Part shown: positions 16,161-24,572 of the stretch, piece after piece | How the letters are laid out: each line of letters opens with the position of its first letter | How positions within the stretch are numbered: the first letter of the stretch is position 1 | Assembly: GCF_002356295.1 (NCBI RefSeq) | Contig: NZ_AP018042.1 | Coordinates: forward strand, 4,806,361-4,870,360 | DNA: 64,000 bases | Reading direction: 5' to 3' | DNA from: Labilibaculum antarcticum | GTDB taxonomy: Bacteria; Bacteroidota; Bacteroidia; Bacteroidales; Marinifilaceae | Translations under genes and position numbers: made by a program | Notes under the pieces: model-generated | The model's database searches: none | What the model saw: only the letters and a program-made list of their open reading frames with translations | What the model was told of the DNA's origin: nothing

Positions 16161-16218
16161 GTCGTTTGGCTTCTGATTATTTAGACGAGCATTATTCCTC
16201 TTTGCAGAATAAATTCTG
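16161..16218 (+). repeat. Duplicate of the thiD 3' end
   Basis: GTCGTTTGGCTTCTGATTAT, TTAGACGAGCATTATT and CTCTTTGCAGAAT repeat the last bases of thiD (15548-15606) with about four mismatches. The thiD stop TAA is TGA here. The copy is 613 bp from the original. Confidence 0.85.
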
Positions 16219-16235
16219 ACGATTATTGAAAAATA

Positions 16236-16266
16236 AAATGCCCAAACCGATGAGGTTTGGGCATTT
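16236..16266 (-). terminator. Terminator of the sigma-factor operon
   Basis: AAATGCCCAAACC (16236-16248) pairs with GGTTTGGGCATTT (16254-16266). A T-rich run follows on the minus strand. Confidence 0.8.
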
Positions 16267-16287
16267 ATATAGTAAGAATAGGTTTTA

Positions 16288-16830
16288 TTACTCGCCTTCA
16301 ATTTCAGCAATAATCTCTAGAGCATGATCTCGCAACGGTTTGTATTTGAGATACCATATAGTAAAGCCAATAATTAATGCAAGAGTAAAAAATGCACCAA
16401 AATAGATCTGGAAAGTTAATAGGTCTACTTTATTGGTGGAATTTATACTAAAACCGATATCCATTAATACAAGTGCAAGAATTACCCATACGTCTTTTGG
16501 TCGAATGGGTTGATATCTGGATGCTGCATTTTTCAACATTGTAAGAGTTGGTAATGAATAATCAGCATTTTTGTATTCGTTTTGATATTTACCTAAAAAG
16601 ATGAGGAAAATTACAAATGAACTTATAATTGTTAGTCCTGCAATGAGGTCCATTATGTCTTTGGAAATAAGATAGATAACGATTGTCAATATCACATAGA
16701 TAGGAATAAACGTCCGATACACAATCTTAAGTGCTTTAAAGATACTGGCGTATCTAGAATCTTCTTTTATGAGATTACTCATTAAGTGATCCATATTTAT
16801 TTTTTCGCTGTTATTTTTACTTAAGCTCAT
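16288..16830 (-). CDS. Membrane protein partner of the ECF sigma factor
   Basis: A 180-residue protein that I cannot assign to a named family. About 35 cytoplasmic residues (with SNLIKEDSRYASIFKAL) precede a pair of membrane helices (IYVILTIVIYLI and LTIISSFVIFLIFLG). A loop of ~45 residues follows, then a second helix pair and a short acidic tail. Its first 14 bp overlap the sigma gene, so the two are translated together. By position it may be an anti-sigma-like membrane regulator, but no zinc or anti-sigma motif is seen. Confidence 0.65.
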   Translation of the reverse strand: MSLSKNNSEKINMDHLMSNLIKEDSRYASIFKALKIVYRTFIPIYVILTIVIYLISKDIMDLIAGLTIISSFVIFLIFLGKYQNEYKNADYSLPTLTMLKNAASRYQPIRPKDVWVILALVLMDIGFSINSTNKVDLLTFQIYFGAFFTLALIIGFTIWYLKYKPLRDHALEIIAEIEGE

Positions 16831-17338
16831 GAGTACCTCCTGTCAATTTAGTTTTTAGTTGTGTTTTAATGCGATGTATTTTAACCTTCACATTGGGTTC
16901 GTTTATGCCTATGATATCAGCAATGTCTTTCATGCTTAATCCTTCAAGAAGTAGAGAGATTAAGGTTTTGTCGATAACCGATAGCATATTGAGTTCGTTC
17001 TGAAGCTGATTAAATTGGCTTTCTTCTTTTTGCTTATTTTTCAAATCTTCATCATCGAGAATGGAACTCAGGTTCTGTGTATCGGTGTTTACCATCAGTT
17101 TCATTTGCTTGAAGGCTTTGCCCGTAAAGCTTAATGATGTATTAACAGCAACGCGGTAAATCCATGTGCTAATCGCTGAATTACCCTTAAAATTGTCCAG
17201 ACTCTTCCAGATATTAATCAGCACCTCCTGGTACATATCTTTCTGATCTTCTGTATTTGAATTGTAGTAAGAGCAAATTCGATGTATGCGTTCACTATTT
17301 TCTGACAGAAGCTGATTGAATTGATCTTCTTTTTTCAA
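16817..17338 (-). CDS. ECF-type RNA polymerase sigma factor
   Basis: A 173-residue sigma-70 family protein. Region 2 includes EDQKDMYQEVLINIWKSLDNF and TWIYRVAVNTSL. After a linker of ~45 residues, region 4 has LSMKDIADIIGINEPNVKVK, a helix-turn-helix. The size and two-domain layout fit the extracytoplasmic-function group. It overlaps the downstream membrane-protein gene by 14 bp, the usual layout for a sigma factor and its regulator. The target genes are unknown. Confidence 0.92.
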   Translation of the reverse strand: MKKEDQFNQLLSENSERIHRICSYYNSNTEDQKDMYQEVLINIWKSLDNFKGNSAISTWIYRVAVNTSLSFTGKAFKQMKLMVNTDTQNLSSILDDEDLKNKQKEESQFNQLQNELNMLSVIDKTLISLLLEGLSMKDIADIIGINEPNVKVKIHRIKTQLKTKLTGGTHELK

Positions 17339-17479
17339 TGTGTGTGAATTTTAAATTGTTACCCGTGTAGCTATTAACAGTACGGGGCAAACTGGCGTTT
17401 GTTTTTCGCCACGCACATAGCGAAATTTTATTGTTTTGATTTGTTTTTTCTTTTCCAGGGCAAAATCCATAAGATTTTG

Positions 17480-17656
17480 CGACTTAATAAATATACACAA
17501 GCCTTCGGTTAAGCCTGAAGCCCGTATCGTTTATAGGTTTTGCGTTGGTGTAAAGAGCGATAACACTGATACCTAACGAACCGCTGTATACGAGACCCGT
17601 ACGTACAGTGGTTTGAGAGGTTCTCCGCTAGGTTAATAATCTAGCGGCTACTCGAC
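17480..17656 (+). mobile_element. Group II intron 3' remnant (domains V and VI)
   Basis: 17578-17614 (GAACCGCTGTATACGAGACC, then CGTACGTACAGTGGTT) forms the domain V hairpin: GAACC/GGTT outer stem and TGTA/TACA inner stem. GAGAGG follows. Domain VI is CCGCTAG/CTAGCGG (17625-17647), then CTACTCGAC, the branch-point side and intron 3' end. This matches the 3' end of Bacteroidota group II introns. No reverse-transcriptase frame lies upstream, and no GTGCG 5' end was found. The part from ~17480 probably derives from other intron domains, so the element is dead. Confidence 0.65.
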
Positions 17657-17783
17657 TGTGAAATGTTTTTTCTCGCCTCAATTCCGATTCTACTTTTACA
17701 CAAATTTTTTCAATTCCGTTTTTTAGGTCTGAGTGAGGTTCATTTGCGCACCCCTTACAATTCTATTTACATTATAACGTTCT

Positions 17784-18083
17784 CTAATTAATTTCATTTT
17801 GGGTTAGTCCGCTAGAAATTTCAAGAAGTATTTCTTGTAAATCACCTGTATCAAACAAGGCAAAAGCATCGTATTTTAGAGATAATTGAGTGCCATCTTC
17901 TTGAAAAAAAATTGTTAATTCCATCGGCATATTCTTACCGTAAAAAGTCCATGTTGTACCTGGTTTTTTTAATACAATTGTATCCTTCTCATTTTTATTA
18001 ATACTGTAACCATGTCTACTAAGGAAGCTGATGCACTCATCCTTTTCCAATGATTTATTGATAATATTGGTCTTTGGTTTCAT
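17784..18083 (-). CDS. Hypothetical protein, 99 residues
   Basis: Not recognised. The protein begins with a basic segment, then SLEKDECISFLSRHGYSIN, suggesting a small alpha/beta fold. TWTFYGKNMPMELTIFFQED is followed by LSLKYDAFALFDTGDL, an amphipathic-strand pattern. There is no signal peptide, membrane helix or metal motif. It stands between the intron remnant and the LexA-like gene, on the same strand as the latter but 109 bp downstream. Its composition is like real coding sequence; the function is unknown. Confidence 0.6.
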   Translation of the reverse strand: MKPKTNIINKSLEKDECISFLSRHGYSINKNEKDTIVLKKPGTTWTFYGKNMPMELTIFFQEDGTQLSLKYDAFALFDTGDLQEILLEISSGLTQNEIN

Positions 18084-18192
18084 ATTCTAAATAGTTTTAA
18101 ATTTTTCTTTTTCAAAATGTTTTACAATTATTTAGTAAGAGGATGTAAGGATAGTTACACTTTTACATGCATTATTTTTATTTTTTTTGAAT

Positions 18193-18903
18193 TTATTCAA
18201 TCTCAAACCCATTGTAAGTTTCAAATTTCCAGATCTCAATTACCTTCTTAATAGGCAATTCGTAAGGTTTGTAGTTTCGATTCGAGGATACCAAAAGAAG
18301 AGTCTGGTTTTTCTCCAATTGCTTGTACACTACTTTAAAGACGATCCCATCTTCAAGTGTTACTATAATGCAGGGAGTGCCATCTTTAATTAGTTCCCAG
18401 TTTTGAATAAAGGAAGCAGTAACCCATGCACCTTCGGGAATTGGCAGCATTGAATCTCCTGCAATTTGAAAAGTGCGGTAAGTTTTATCTTTGGGTAGAA
18501 AGGGAAGCGAGAATTTGGGCAATGAGCCAATAAACTCCAAATCGCCGTAACTACTTGTGTAACCCGCCTGTGCTTTTAAAGGAACCATTTCGATGTTTTC
18601 TTCGCCATCACGATCGACGGATATGGTAAGCAGTCGTAATTTTTTACCGGTAACATCAATATCGAATCCATCTTCTATCTGCGAAAGCTGAAATTCTGAT
18701 AATTCCTGCAAATTATAGCGCAGCAATGCATCTATTGATACACCAAAGTACTCCGCGAATTTAATCAGCACTTTAAATGGTGGCTGAACACTCTTTTCAT
18801 ATCCTGCCAAAGTTGTCCTGGTAATGCCCAGTTGCTCAGATAAACTAAGCTGTGATTTCTTCCTCCTCTGGCGAAGGAACTTGATATTTTCTGCAAAAAA
18901 CAT
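18193..18903 (-). CDS. LexA/CI-like repressor (XRE helix-turn-helix + S24 peptidase)
   Basis: A 236-residue autocleaving repressor. Residues 5-60 are an XRE helix-turn-helix (SQLSLSEQLGITRTTLAGYE). The C-terminal half is an S24/LexA peptidase: a likely cleavage site Ala113-Gly114 in AQAGYTS, nucleophile Ser151 in GDSMLP, general base Lys190 in VFKVV. Such proteins cut themselves when RecA is activated by DNA damage. It is divergent from dinB, and the 73 bp between them carries a palindrome likely to be its operator. It therefore probably represses itself and the dinB-dnaE polymerases. It is not a classical LexA, which has a winged-helix N-terminus. Confidence 0.9.
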   Translation of the reverse strand: MFFAENIKFLRQRRKKSQLSLSEQLGITRTTLAGYEKSVQPPFKVLIKFAEYFGVSIDALLRYNLQELSEFQLSQIEDGFDIDVTGKKLRLLTISVDRDGEENIEMVPLKAQAGYTSSYGDLEFIGSLPKFSLPFLPKDKTYRTFQIAGDSMLPIPEGAWVTASFIQNWELIKDGTPCIIVTLEDGIVFKVVYKQLEKNQTLLLVSSNRNYKPYELPIKKVIEIWKFETYNGFEIE

Positions 18904-18932
18904 AGCTTCTTTTTTTCAAAGATAGCAATAAA

Positions 18933-18949
18933 TGACTAAATTATAGTCA
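18933..18949. promoter_or_regulatory. Candidate operator of the LexA-like repressor
   Basis: TGACTAAATTATAGTCA: half sites TGACTA and TAGTCA spaced by 5 bp, in the gap between the divergent repressor and dinB genes. Placement and symmetry suit a CI-type dimer. It is the only strong palindrome in the gap. Confidence 0.65.
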
Positions 18950-18976
18950 GGAAAATGACGAAAATATCGACAAGCT

Positions 18977-20191
18977 GTGAGGAGAACAATATTACATATG
19001 GATTTGGATACTTTTTTTGTATCCTGTGAGCGGCTTTTAGACAGTCGATTGAATAATCGGCCGGTACTGATTGGAGGAACATCAGACAGGGGTGTTGTGG
19101 CCGCCTGTAGTTACGAAGCGCGTGTGTATGGCATTCATTCTGCCATGCCGATGAAGATGGCCCGGCTATTATGTCCGGATGCTGTTGTGATAAGAGGAGA
19201 TAGCGGGACTTACAGTAAGTTTTCCGATATGGTGACTGAAATTGTAAAGGAGAGTGCACCTATTTTTGAGAAATCATCGATAGATGAGTTTTACGTGGAT
19301 ATTACCGGAATGGATCGTTTTGTTCAGACCAGTTATTTGTGGTCTCGGGAATTACGAGAGAAGATTTTAAAAGAGACACATTTACCCATTTCTTTTGGAC
19401 TTTCGACCAGTAAAACAGTTTCGAAGGTGGGGACAGGAGAGGCCAAGCCCAATAATCACATCGAAATTCCGGAAGGAAACGAAATGCCTTTTTTGGCACC
19501 ACTTTCCATAAAGAAAATACCCATGGTAGGTGATAAAACCTATCACAAGCTGCGAAGTATGGGTATCGAAAAGATTCGAACCGTACAGGAAATGCCCATG
19601 GAGCTGATGGAACGTGTATTGGGTAAAAATGGAACGGTAATTTGGAAAAAGGCACAAGGAATTGATACTACTCCTGTGGTAGCTTGGAGCGAGCGAAAAT
19701 CCATTTCCAGCGAGCGCACTTTCGAGAAGGATACCACCGATGTGGCAAAACTACGTAGTCTTTTGGTGGCTATGGCCGAAAATATGTGTTATCAGCTGCG
19801 GAATGAGAACAAACTAACTGCTTGTGTGTCGATTAAGATCAGGTACTCCGATTTTCAGACTTATACCAAACAAAGGCGAATACCCTACACATCTTTAGAT
19901 CACACGCTCATCGCAACAGTGCTCGATTTGTTTGATAAAATATATGACCGTAGAGTACTGATTCGATTGATTGGCGTTCGCTTTAGTTATTTGGTGGGTG
20001 GAACTTATCAAATTCGTCTGTTCGAGGATTCCGAGAAGCTGATAAAACTCTATCAGGCAATGGATCATGTGCGAAATCGTTACGGACAAGGTGCTGTGAA
20101 ACGTGCCATTGGTATGGACTCAAAAACCATTGGTGGCATGAATCCTTTCAATGGTCAAGCACCAACTATTCCTGCAATTGGTAAGCCGTAA
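18977..20191 (+). CDS. dinB: Y-family DNA polymerase IV (DinB)
   Basis: A 404-residue translesion polymerase. Palm and finger motifs are intact: LHMDLDTFFVSCERL with the metal-binding Asp pair, VAACSYEARVYGIHSAMPM, SSIDEFYVDITG with catalytic Asp-Glu, SFGLSTSKTVSKV, and the helix-hairpin-helix IKKIPMVGDKTYHKLRSMGI. A little-finger domain follows (ACVSIKIRYSDFQTYTKQ). The start is a GTG at 18977 because MRRTILHMDLD matches the family; an ATG at 18998 would cut the active-site strand. It sits next to a LexA-like gene and upstream of a short dnaE, as in damage-induced mutagenesis cassettes. Confidence 0.92.
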   Translation: MRRTILHMDLDTFFVSCERLLDSRLNNRPVLIGGTSDRGVVAACSYEARVYGIHSAMPMKMARLLCPDAVVIRGDSGTYSKFSDMVTEIVKESAPIFEKSSIDEFYVDITGMDRFVQTSYLWSRELREKILKETHLPISFGLSTSKTVSKVGTGEAKPNNHIEIPEGNEMPFLAPLSIKKIPMVGDKTYHKLRSMGIEKIRTVQEMPMELMERVLGKNGTVIWKKAQGIDTTPVVAWSERKSISSERTFEKDTTDVAKLRSLLVAMAENMCYQLRNENKLTACVSIKIRYSDFQTYTKQRRIPYTSLDHTLIATVLDLFDKIYDRRVLIRLIGVRFSYLVGGTYQIRLFEDSEKLIKLYQAMDHVRNRYGQGAVKRAIGMDSKTIGGMNPFNGQAPTIPAIGKP

Positions 20192-20439
20192 TTGGATGTG
20201 CTCCTTATTGAGGATGAATAGCAAAGAATCTTCGTTTATCCTCAAAGGGGGTTAAATAAGAAAATAGGAGTTTGATGAAATAAAGAAAAGTTCACTTTAG
20301 TGTGTTTAATATAAGGTTTCGTGGACTTTTAATATCTTTTCGTCAACGGTATAGTCTTGATTATTCCAGCATTCTGAAGACGATGAATGAGAATTATAAA
20401 TTAATAATGATGAATTAAGAATTTACTGTAATTTTTATT

Positions 20440-20540
20440 TACCCCAAACCCCTAAAGGGGCTTAAAAAGAATTCCGAAATTTAAATTAATAAGGGAAAGT
20501 CCCCTTTAGGGGCCCCGAAAGCTTTCGGGGTAGGGGTGAT
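20440..20540. repeat. Dispersed CCCCTAAAGGGG/CCCCTTTAGGGG repeat, copy A1
   Basis: ACCCCAAACCCCTAAAGGGG and AAAGTCCCCTTTAGGGGCCC bracket ~45 bp and can pair. GAAAGCTTTC and GGGGTAGGGGT follow. Further copies are at 23798-23884 and 24372-24472. Confidence 0.75.
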
Positions 20541-20553
20541 AATTAGTGATTTT

Positions 20554-20650
20554 TTGACTGTTCGACTGTTCGACTGTTTGACTTTCGACTGTTCGACCTT
20601 TCAAGACTTTTCCAGACTCTTAGACCCTTCTAGACTTTCTATACTTTATA
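20554..20650. repeat. GACTGTTC/AGACTTTTC short-repeat tract
   Basis: Tandem 8-bp GACTGTTC units pass into ~11-bp units of the type CAAGACTTTTC, CAGACTCTT, AGACCCTTC, AGACTTTCT. The tract ends just before the dnaE start and probably includes its promoter. The rest of the 20192-20653 gap shows no gene. Confidence 0.6.
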
Positions 20651-20653
20651 AGC

Positions 20654-23599
20654 ATGCTTTTAAATTGTCATTCATATTACAGTTTTAAATACGGAACACT
20701 TTCTGTTGAAGATCTTTTAAAAGAGCTTACTGCGGGAGGATTCACGACTATTGCCTTAACGGATATCAATAATACAGCGGCAAGTCTCGATTTTGTAAGG
20801 CGATGCAAGGAGTTTGGTATTCGGCCTGTGGTAGGTGTTGACTTTCGAAACGGAGTACAACAGCAATATGTTGCAATTGCTAAAAATGCTGATGGATTTC
20901 GTGAAATCAATGAGTTCCTGACAGCTCATTTGCATGAAAAGAAAGAATTCTCATTCTGCGCGCCTGATTTTAAGTATGCCTATGTCGTTTATCCTTTCAC
21001 TTCAGAACTTCGGGATTTGAAGGAAAATGAATATGTGGGTGTGAGTCCAAAGGATTTAATTCGTTTGCCGTTTACTGTGTGGAAAAACCATCAGCAGAAG
21101 TTGGTCGTTTTGCAAACAGCAAGCTTTTGCAACAAACGCGATTACAACATTCATCGTTTGTTGCGGGCCATTGATAAGAATACCTTACTAAGCAAACTGC
21201 CCAAGTCTGAACAAGCTGATTTTGAAGATCAATACCGAAGTAGAAGTGAACTCTTGGAGATTTATAAGGAATATCCGAAGGTAATAGAGAACACCGAAAA
21301 CCTGTTGAACTCTTGCAGTATGGAGTTTGAGTTCGGCACCAATAAAAACAAAAAGCGTTTTACTACTTCCGAAGAGGCAGATTTTGATTTGTTGAAAGGG
21401 GCGGCTTTCGCCGGATTAAGCTATCGTTACGATCAGGTGACTGATGAGATTTTGGATCGTTTGAATAAGGAATTGAAAGTAATTCGGGAATTGAATTTCT
21501 GTTCCTATTTTCTGATTAATTGGGATCTGGTAAAATACTCCATGAGCAGGGGGTATTACCATGTAGGACGAGGAAGTGGAGCCAATAGTTTGGTTGCTTA
21601 CCTTCTGAGAATTACTAATGTTGACCCGGTTGATCTGGATCTTTACTTTGAGCGGTTTATCAATCCATTCCGAACATCACCACCCGATTTTGATATTGAT
21701 TTTTCATGGACCGACAGAGATGACGTAACCCGGTATCTGTTTGATAAATATGGTTGGGATCGTGTGGTTCTGTTGGGTACTTTTATCACTTTTAACCACA
21801 AATCCGCCTTTCGGGAAATTGGTAAAGTATTTGGTTTACCCGATGAAGAAATAACCCGGCTGCAAAGGAATCCAAATCCAGCAGAAGCTGATGAATATGG
21901 CAAATGGGTGATTCGTTACAGTCAGTATATTGAAGGATTTCCAAGTCATGGCAGTATCCACTCAAGTGGTATTCTGATAGCAGATGAACCAGTAAGCAAT
22001 TATTCGGCAACCGAGCTCAAGCCTAAAGGTTTCCCTTCCACTCAGTTCGACATGTATATTGCTGAAGATTTGGGCTTGCATAAATTTGATATTCTGAGTC
22101 AGAGAGGATTGGGTAAAATTAAAGACACGCTTGCCATTATCAAGCAAAATCATGGCATTGATATCGACATTCACAACACCAAATTGTATATGGAAGATGT
22201 GCGGGTGAAGCGCATGTTGAAGAAAGGGGAAGCGATTGGTTGTTTTTATGTGGAATCGCCGGCCATGCGTATGCTTTTAACCAAACTAAAGGCCGAGGAT
22301 TACAAGCGATTGGTGGCTGCCAGTTCCATTATTAGGCCTGGAGTGGCTAAGAGCGGTATGATGCGCGAGTACATTCTTCGTTTTCAGGATGAAAAAAGAA
22401 GGGAAGAGGCAAGGCGTGAAATTCCCGAATTGTATAAAATTTTGGAAGAAACCTACGGTGTAATGGTTTATCAGGAAGATGTGATTAAAGTAGCGCATTA
22501 TTTTGCCGGTTTATCGCTCGACGAAGCAGATGTTTTGCGCAGAGGAATGTCCTGGAAGTTTAAGCAACGCAATGAGTTTGCTAAAGTTAGAGGCAAGTTC
22601 TTCTCCAATTGCAAGCAAAAAGGCTATGTCGATTCTATTGTTCAGGATATTTGGCGACAAATTGAGAGTTTTGCCAATTATGCTTTTGCAAAAGGGCACT
22701 CGGCCAGTTATGCTGTAGAGAGTTTTCAGGCGCTGTACTTAAAAGCTTATTATCCTTTGGAATATATGGTGGCAACCTTGAATAATGGCGGTGGCTTTTA
22801 TTCTGCTCAGCTTTATTTGCACGAAGCAATTATGCATGGAGCAAGGGTTGAAGCACCTTGTGTCAATCAAAGTTCTTGGGAGAATAGAATTCAGGGAAGA
22901 ACCATTTGGTTGGGCTTTTATTTGTTGCGCGATTTGGAACGAACAACAGGAAAAGACCTGATTAGAGAACGGAATGAGAATGGAGTGTTTACAAGCTTGC
23001 GCGATTTTGTGAAGCGATTTCCAGTTAGTCTGGAGCAATTGATTATCCTGATTCGGGCAGGAGCTTTTCGCTTTACAGGGAAAGACAAAAAAGAATTGCT
23101 TTGGGATGCTCATTATCTAATGGGAAACAGCAAAAAGACCAAACCTGAAAAAACATTATTCCAGACCGAAGTAAAAGAATTCAAGCTTCCGGAACTATGG
23201 AAACATAAATTAGAAGATGCTTTTGATGAAATTGAACTGCTGGGTTTATCCATACAGTCGCCTTTCGAATTGCTGAAAGATGAACTTGCATCCGATTTAA
23301 AGGCATGTCATTTGCCTCAACTGATTGGTCGTTACATCCGCATCGTAGGCTATCTTATTCATCGGAAGCCAACCAAGGCAAGTAATGGTAAGATCATGTA
23401 TTTTGGAACCTGGATCGATTTGGATGGGCATTGGTTGGATACGATTCATTTTCCACCTGTTGCCAAAGACTATCCATTTCGTGGGCCGGGTTGCTACTGC
23501 ATCGAAGGAAAAGTAACAGAGGAATACGGATTTATCAGTGTTGAAGTCAGTAAAATGGAGAGAATGCGGAATTTGAGCTTAGAAGAGGTGACGAAATAA
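20654..23599 (+). CDS. dnaE: Short DNA polymerase III alpha subunit (error-prone DnaE-like)
   Basis: A 981-residue C-family polymerase. Residues 1-75 are a PHP domain (LLNCHSYYSFKYGTLSVEDL, IALTDINN). The polymerase core has RGSGANSLVAYLLRI, the catalytic triad Asp345-Asp347-Asp349 in PDFDIDFSW, the GSIHSSGILIA segment and YQEDVIKVAHYFAG. A helix-hairpin-helix and an OB-fold (IRIVGYLIHRKPTKAS) end the protein. It is much shorter than replicative DnaE and resembles the DnaE2 group, which works with Y-family polymerases in damage-induced mutagenesis. It is downstream of dinB in the same direction, separated by a 462-bp repeat-rich gap, so it may have its own promoter. Confidence 0.9.
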   Translation: MLLNCHSYYSFKYGTLSVEDLLKELTAGGFTTIALTDINNTAASLDFVRRCKEFGIRPVVGVDFRNGVQQQYVAIAKNADGFREINEFLTAHLHEKKEFSFCAPDFKYAYVVYPFTSELRDLKENEYVGVSPKDLIRLPFTVWKNHQQKLVVLQTASFCNKRDYNIHRLLRAIDKNTLLSKLPKSEQADFEDQYRSRSELLEIYKEYPKVIENTENLLNSCSMEFEFGTNKNKKRFTTSEEADFDLLKGAAFAGLSYRYDQVTDEILDRLNKELKVIRELNFCSYFLINWDLVKYSMSRGYYHVGRGSGANSLVAYLLRITNVDPVDLDLYFERFINPFRTSPPDFDIDFSWTDRDDVTRYLFDKYGWDRVVLLGTFITFNHKSAFREIGKVFGLPDEEITRLQRNPNPAEADEYGKWVIRYSQYIEGFPSHGSIHSSGILIADEPVSNYSATELKPKGFPSTQFDMYIAEDLGLHKFDILSQRGLGKIKDTLAIIKQNHGIDIDIHNTKLYMEDVRVKRMLKKGEAIGCFYVESPAMRMLLTKLKAEDYKRLVAASSIIRPGVAKSGMMREYILRFQDEKRREEARREIPELYKILEETYGVMVYQEDVIKVAHYFAGLSLDEADVLRRGMSWKFKQRNEFAKVRGKFFSNCKQKGYVDSIVQDIWRQIESFANYAFAKGHSASYAVESFQALYLKAYYPLEYMVATLNNGGGFYSAQLYLHEAIMHGARVEAPCVNQSSWENRIQGRTIWLGFYLLRDLERTTGKDLIRERNENGVFTSLRDFVKRFPVSLEQLIILIRAGAFRFTGKDKKELLWDAHYLMGNSKKTKPEKTLFQTEVKEFKLPELWKHKLEDAFDEIELLGLSIQSPFELLKDELASDLKACHLPQLIGRYIRIVGYLIHRKPTKASNGKIMYFGTWIDLDGHWLDTIHFPPVAKDYPFRGPGCYCIEGKVTEEYGFISVEVSKMERMRNLSLEEVTK

Positions 23600-23797
23600 T
23601 TATGAATTACTAATTATAAATTAAGAATTAAAAAAGAGAAGGATGATATGGAACCCCGTCAGGGGTTTTTATCCCTGACAGCGGTGTTAAGTATTGAAAT
23701 AATTACGAATTAGCAAAGATATAAAACATGTTCTTCTTATCCCCAGGCTAAAGCCACAGGGCAATACATTCGATTATTGTTATTTTAACCTTTAAGA

Positions 23798-23884
23798 TAC
23801 CCCAAACCCCTAAAGGGGCTTAAAAAGAATACCGAAATTAAAATTAAGAAGGGGAAAGTCCCCTTTAGGGGATTTAGGGGTAAA
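23798..23884. repeat. Dispersed CCCCTAAAGGGG repeat, copy A2
   Basis: Same element as 20440-20540, without the GAAAGCTTTC part. Confidence 0.75.
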
Positions 23885-23916
23885 GTAGTGACCTTTTGAC
23901 TGTTCGACCGTTCGAC

Positions 23917-23958
23917 TTTTCAAGACCCTTTTCTAATCAACTTTTTATTGATTTAACT
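23917..23958 (-). repeat. Duplicate of the pyrD 3' end, copy 1
   Basis: TCAAGACCCTTTTCTAATCA, then ACTTTTTATTGATTTAACTAAT, repeats the pyrD terminus at 24573-24616 with a 3-bp deletion and two substitutions. Confidence 0.85.
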
Positions 23959-24140
23959 AATTATGAATTTAAAAAAGAGAAGGAAGATCTGGAACCCTGT
24001 CAGTGGTTTTTATCCCTGACGGCGGTGTTAAATATTGAAATAATTACGAATTCCCAAAGAGAAAGAAGACATCCTTTTTATCCCCGGGCTAAAGCCACAG
24101 GGCAATACATTCGATTATTGTTATTTTAAGACTGTTCGAC

Positions 24141-24182
24141 TTTTCAAGACCCTTTTCTAATCAACTTTTTATTGATTTAACT
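24141..24182 (-). repeat. Duplicate of the pyrD 3' end, copy 2
   Basis: Same sequence as 23917-23958, ~220 bp further on, fixing the tandem period of this field. Both copies leave pyrD similarity at TTAACTAAT. Confidence 0.85.
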
Positions 24183-24371
24183 AATTATGAATTTAAAAAA
24201 GAGAAGGAAGATCTGGAACCCCGTCAGTGGTTTTTATCCCTGACGGCGGTGTTAAATATTGAAATAATTACGAATTCCCAAAGAGGAAAGAAGATATCCT
24301 TTTTATCCTCGGGCTAAAGCCACAGGGCAATACATTAGATTATTGTTATTTTAAGTATTTTGACCTTCAAG

Positions 24372-24472
24372 ATATCCCAAACCCCTAAAGGGGCTTAAAA
24401 AGAATACCGAAATTAAAATTAAGAAGGGGAAAGTCCCCTTTAGGGGCCCCGAAAGCTTTCGGGGTAGGGGTA
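24372..24472. repeat. Dispersed CCCCTAAAGGGG repeat, copy A3
   Basis: Nearly identical to copy A1, including GGCCCCGAAAGCTTTCGGGG. Confidence 0.75.
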
Positions 24473-24485
24473 AGTAGTGACTCTT

Positions 24486-24570
24486 TGACTGTTCGACTGT
24501 TCGACTGTTCGACTGTTCGACTGTTCGACCGTTGGACTGTTCGACTGTTCGACTGTTGGACTGTTTGACT
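24486..24570. repeat. GACTGTTC 8-bp microsatellite
   Basis: About ten tandem copies of GACTGTTC, with occasional GACCGTTG and GACTGTTG variants, directly abut the pyrD stop codon. A shorter run is at 23897-23915. Confidence 0.85.
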
Positions 24571-24572
24571 TT

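Larger units (their letters stand above)
23650..24355. repeat. Three copies of a ~140-bp repeat in a tandem array
   Basis: Copies at about 23650-23790, 23991-24130 and 24215-24355 share GGAACCCCGTCAG, GGTTTTTATCCCTGAC, GCGGTGTTAA, TATTGAAATAATTACGAATT, GGCTAAAGCCACAGGGCAAT and GATTATTGTTATTTTAA. A block of AAAAAAGAGAAGGA.GAT precedes each. CCGTCAGGGG and CCCTGAC can form a hairpin. No gene is supported in 23600-24572. Confidence 0.85.

Noticed and set aside
23896-24129. 77-codon frame in the pyrD-dnaE repeat field
   Set aside because: It is composed of repeat units and a copied pyrD 3' end read on the wrong strand.
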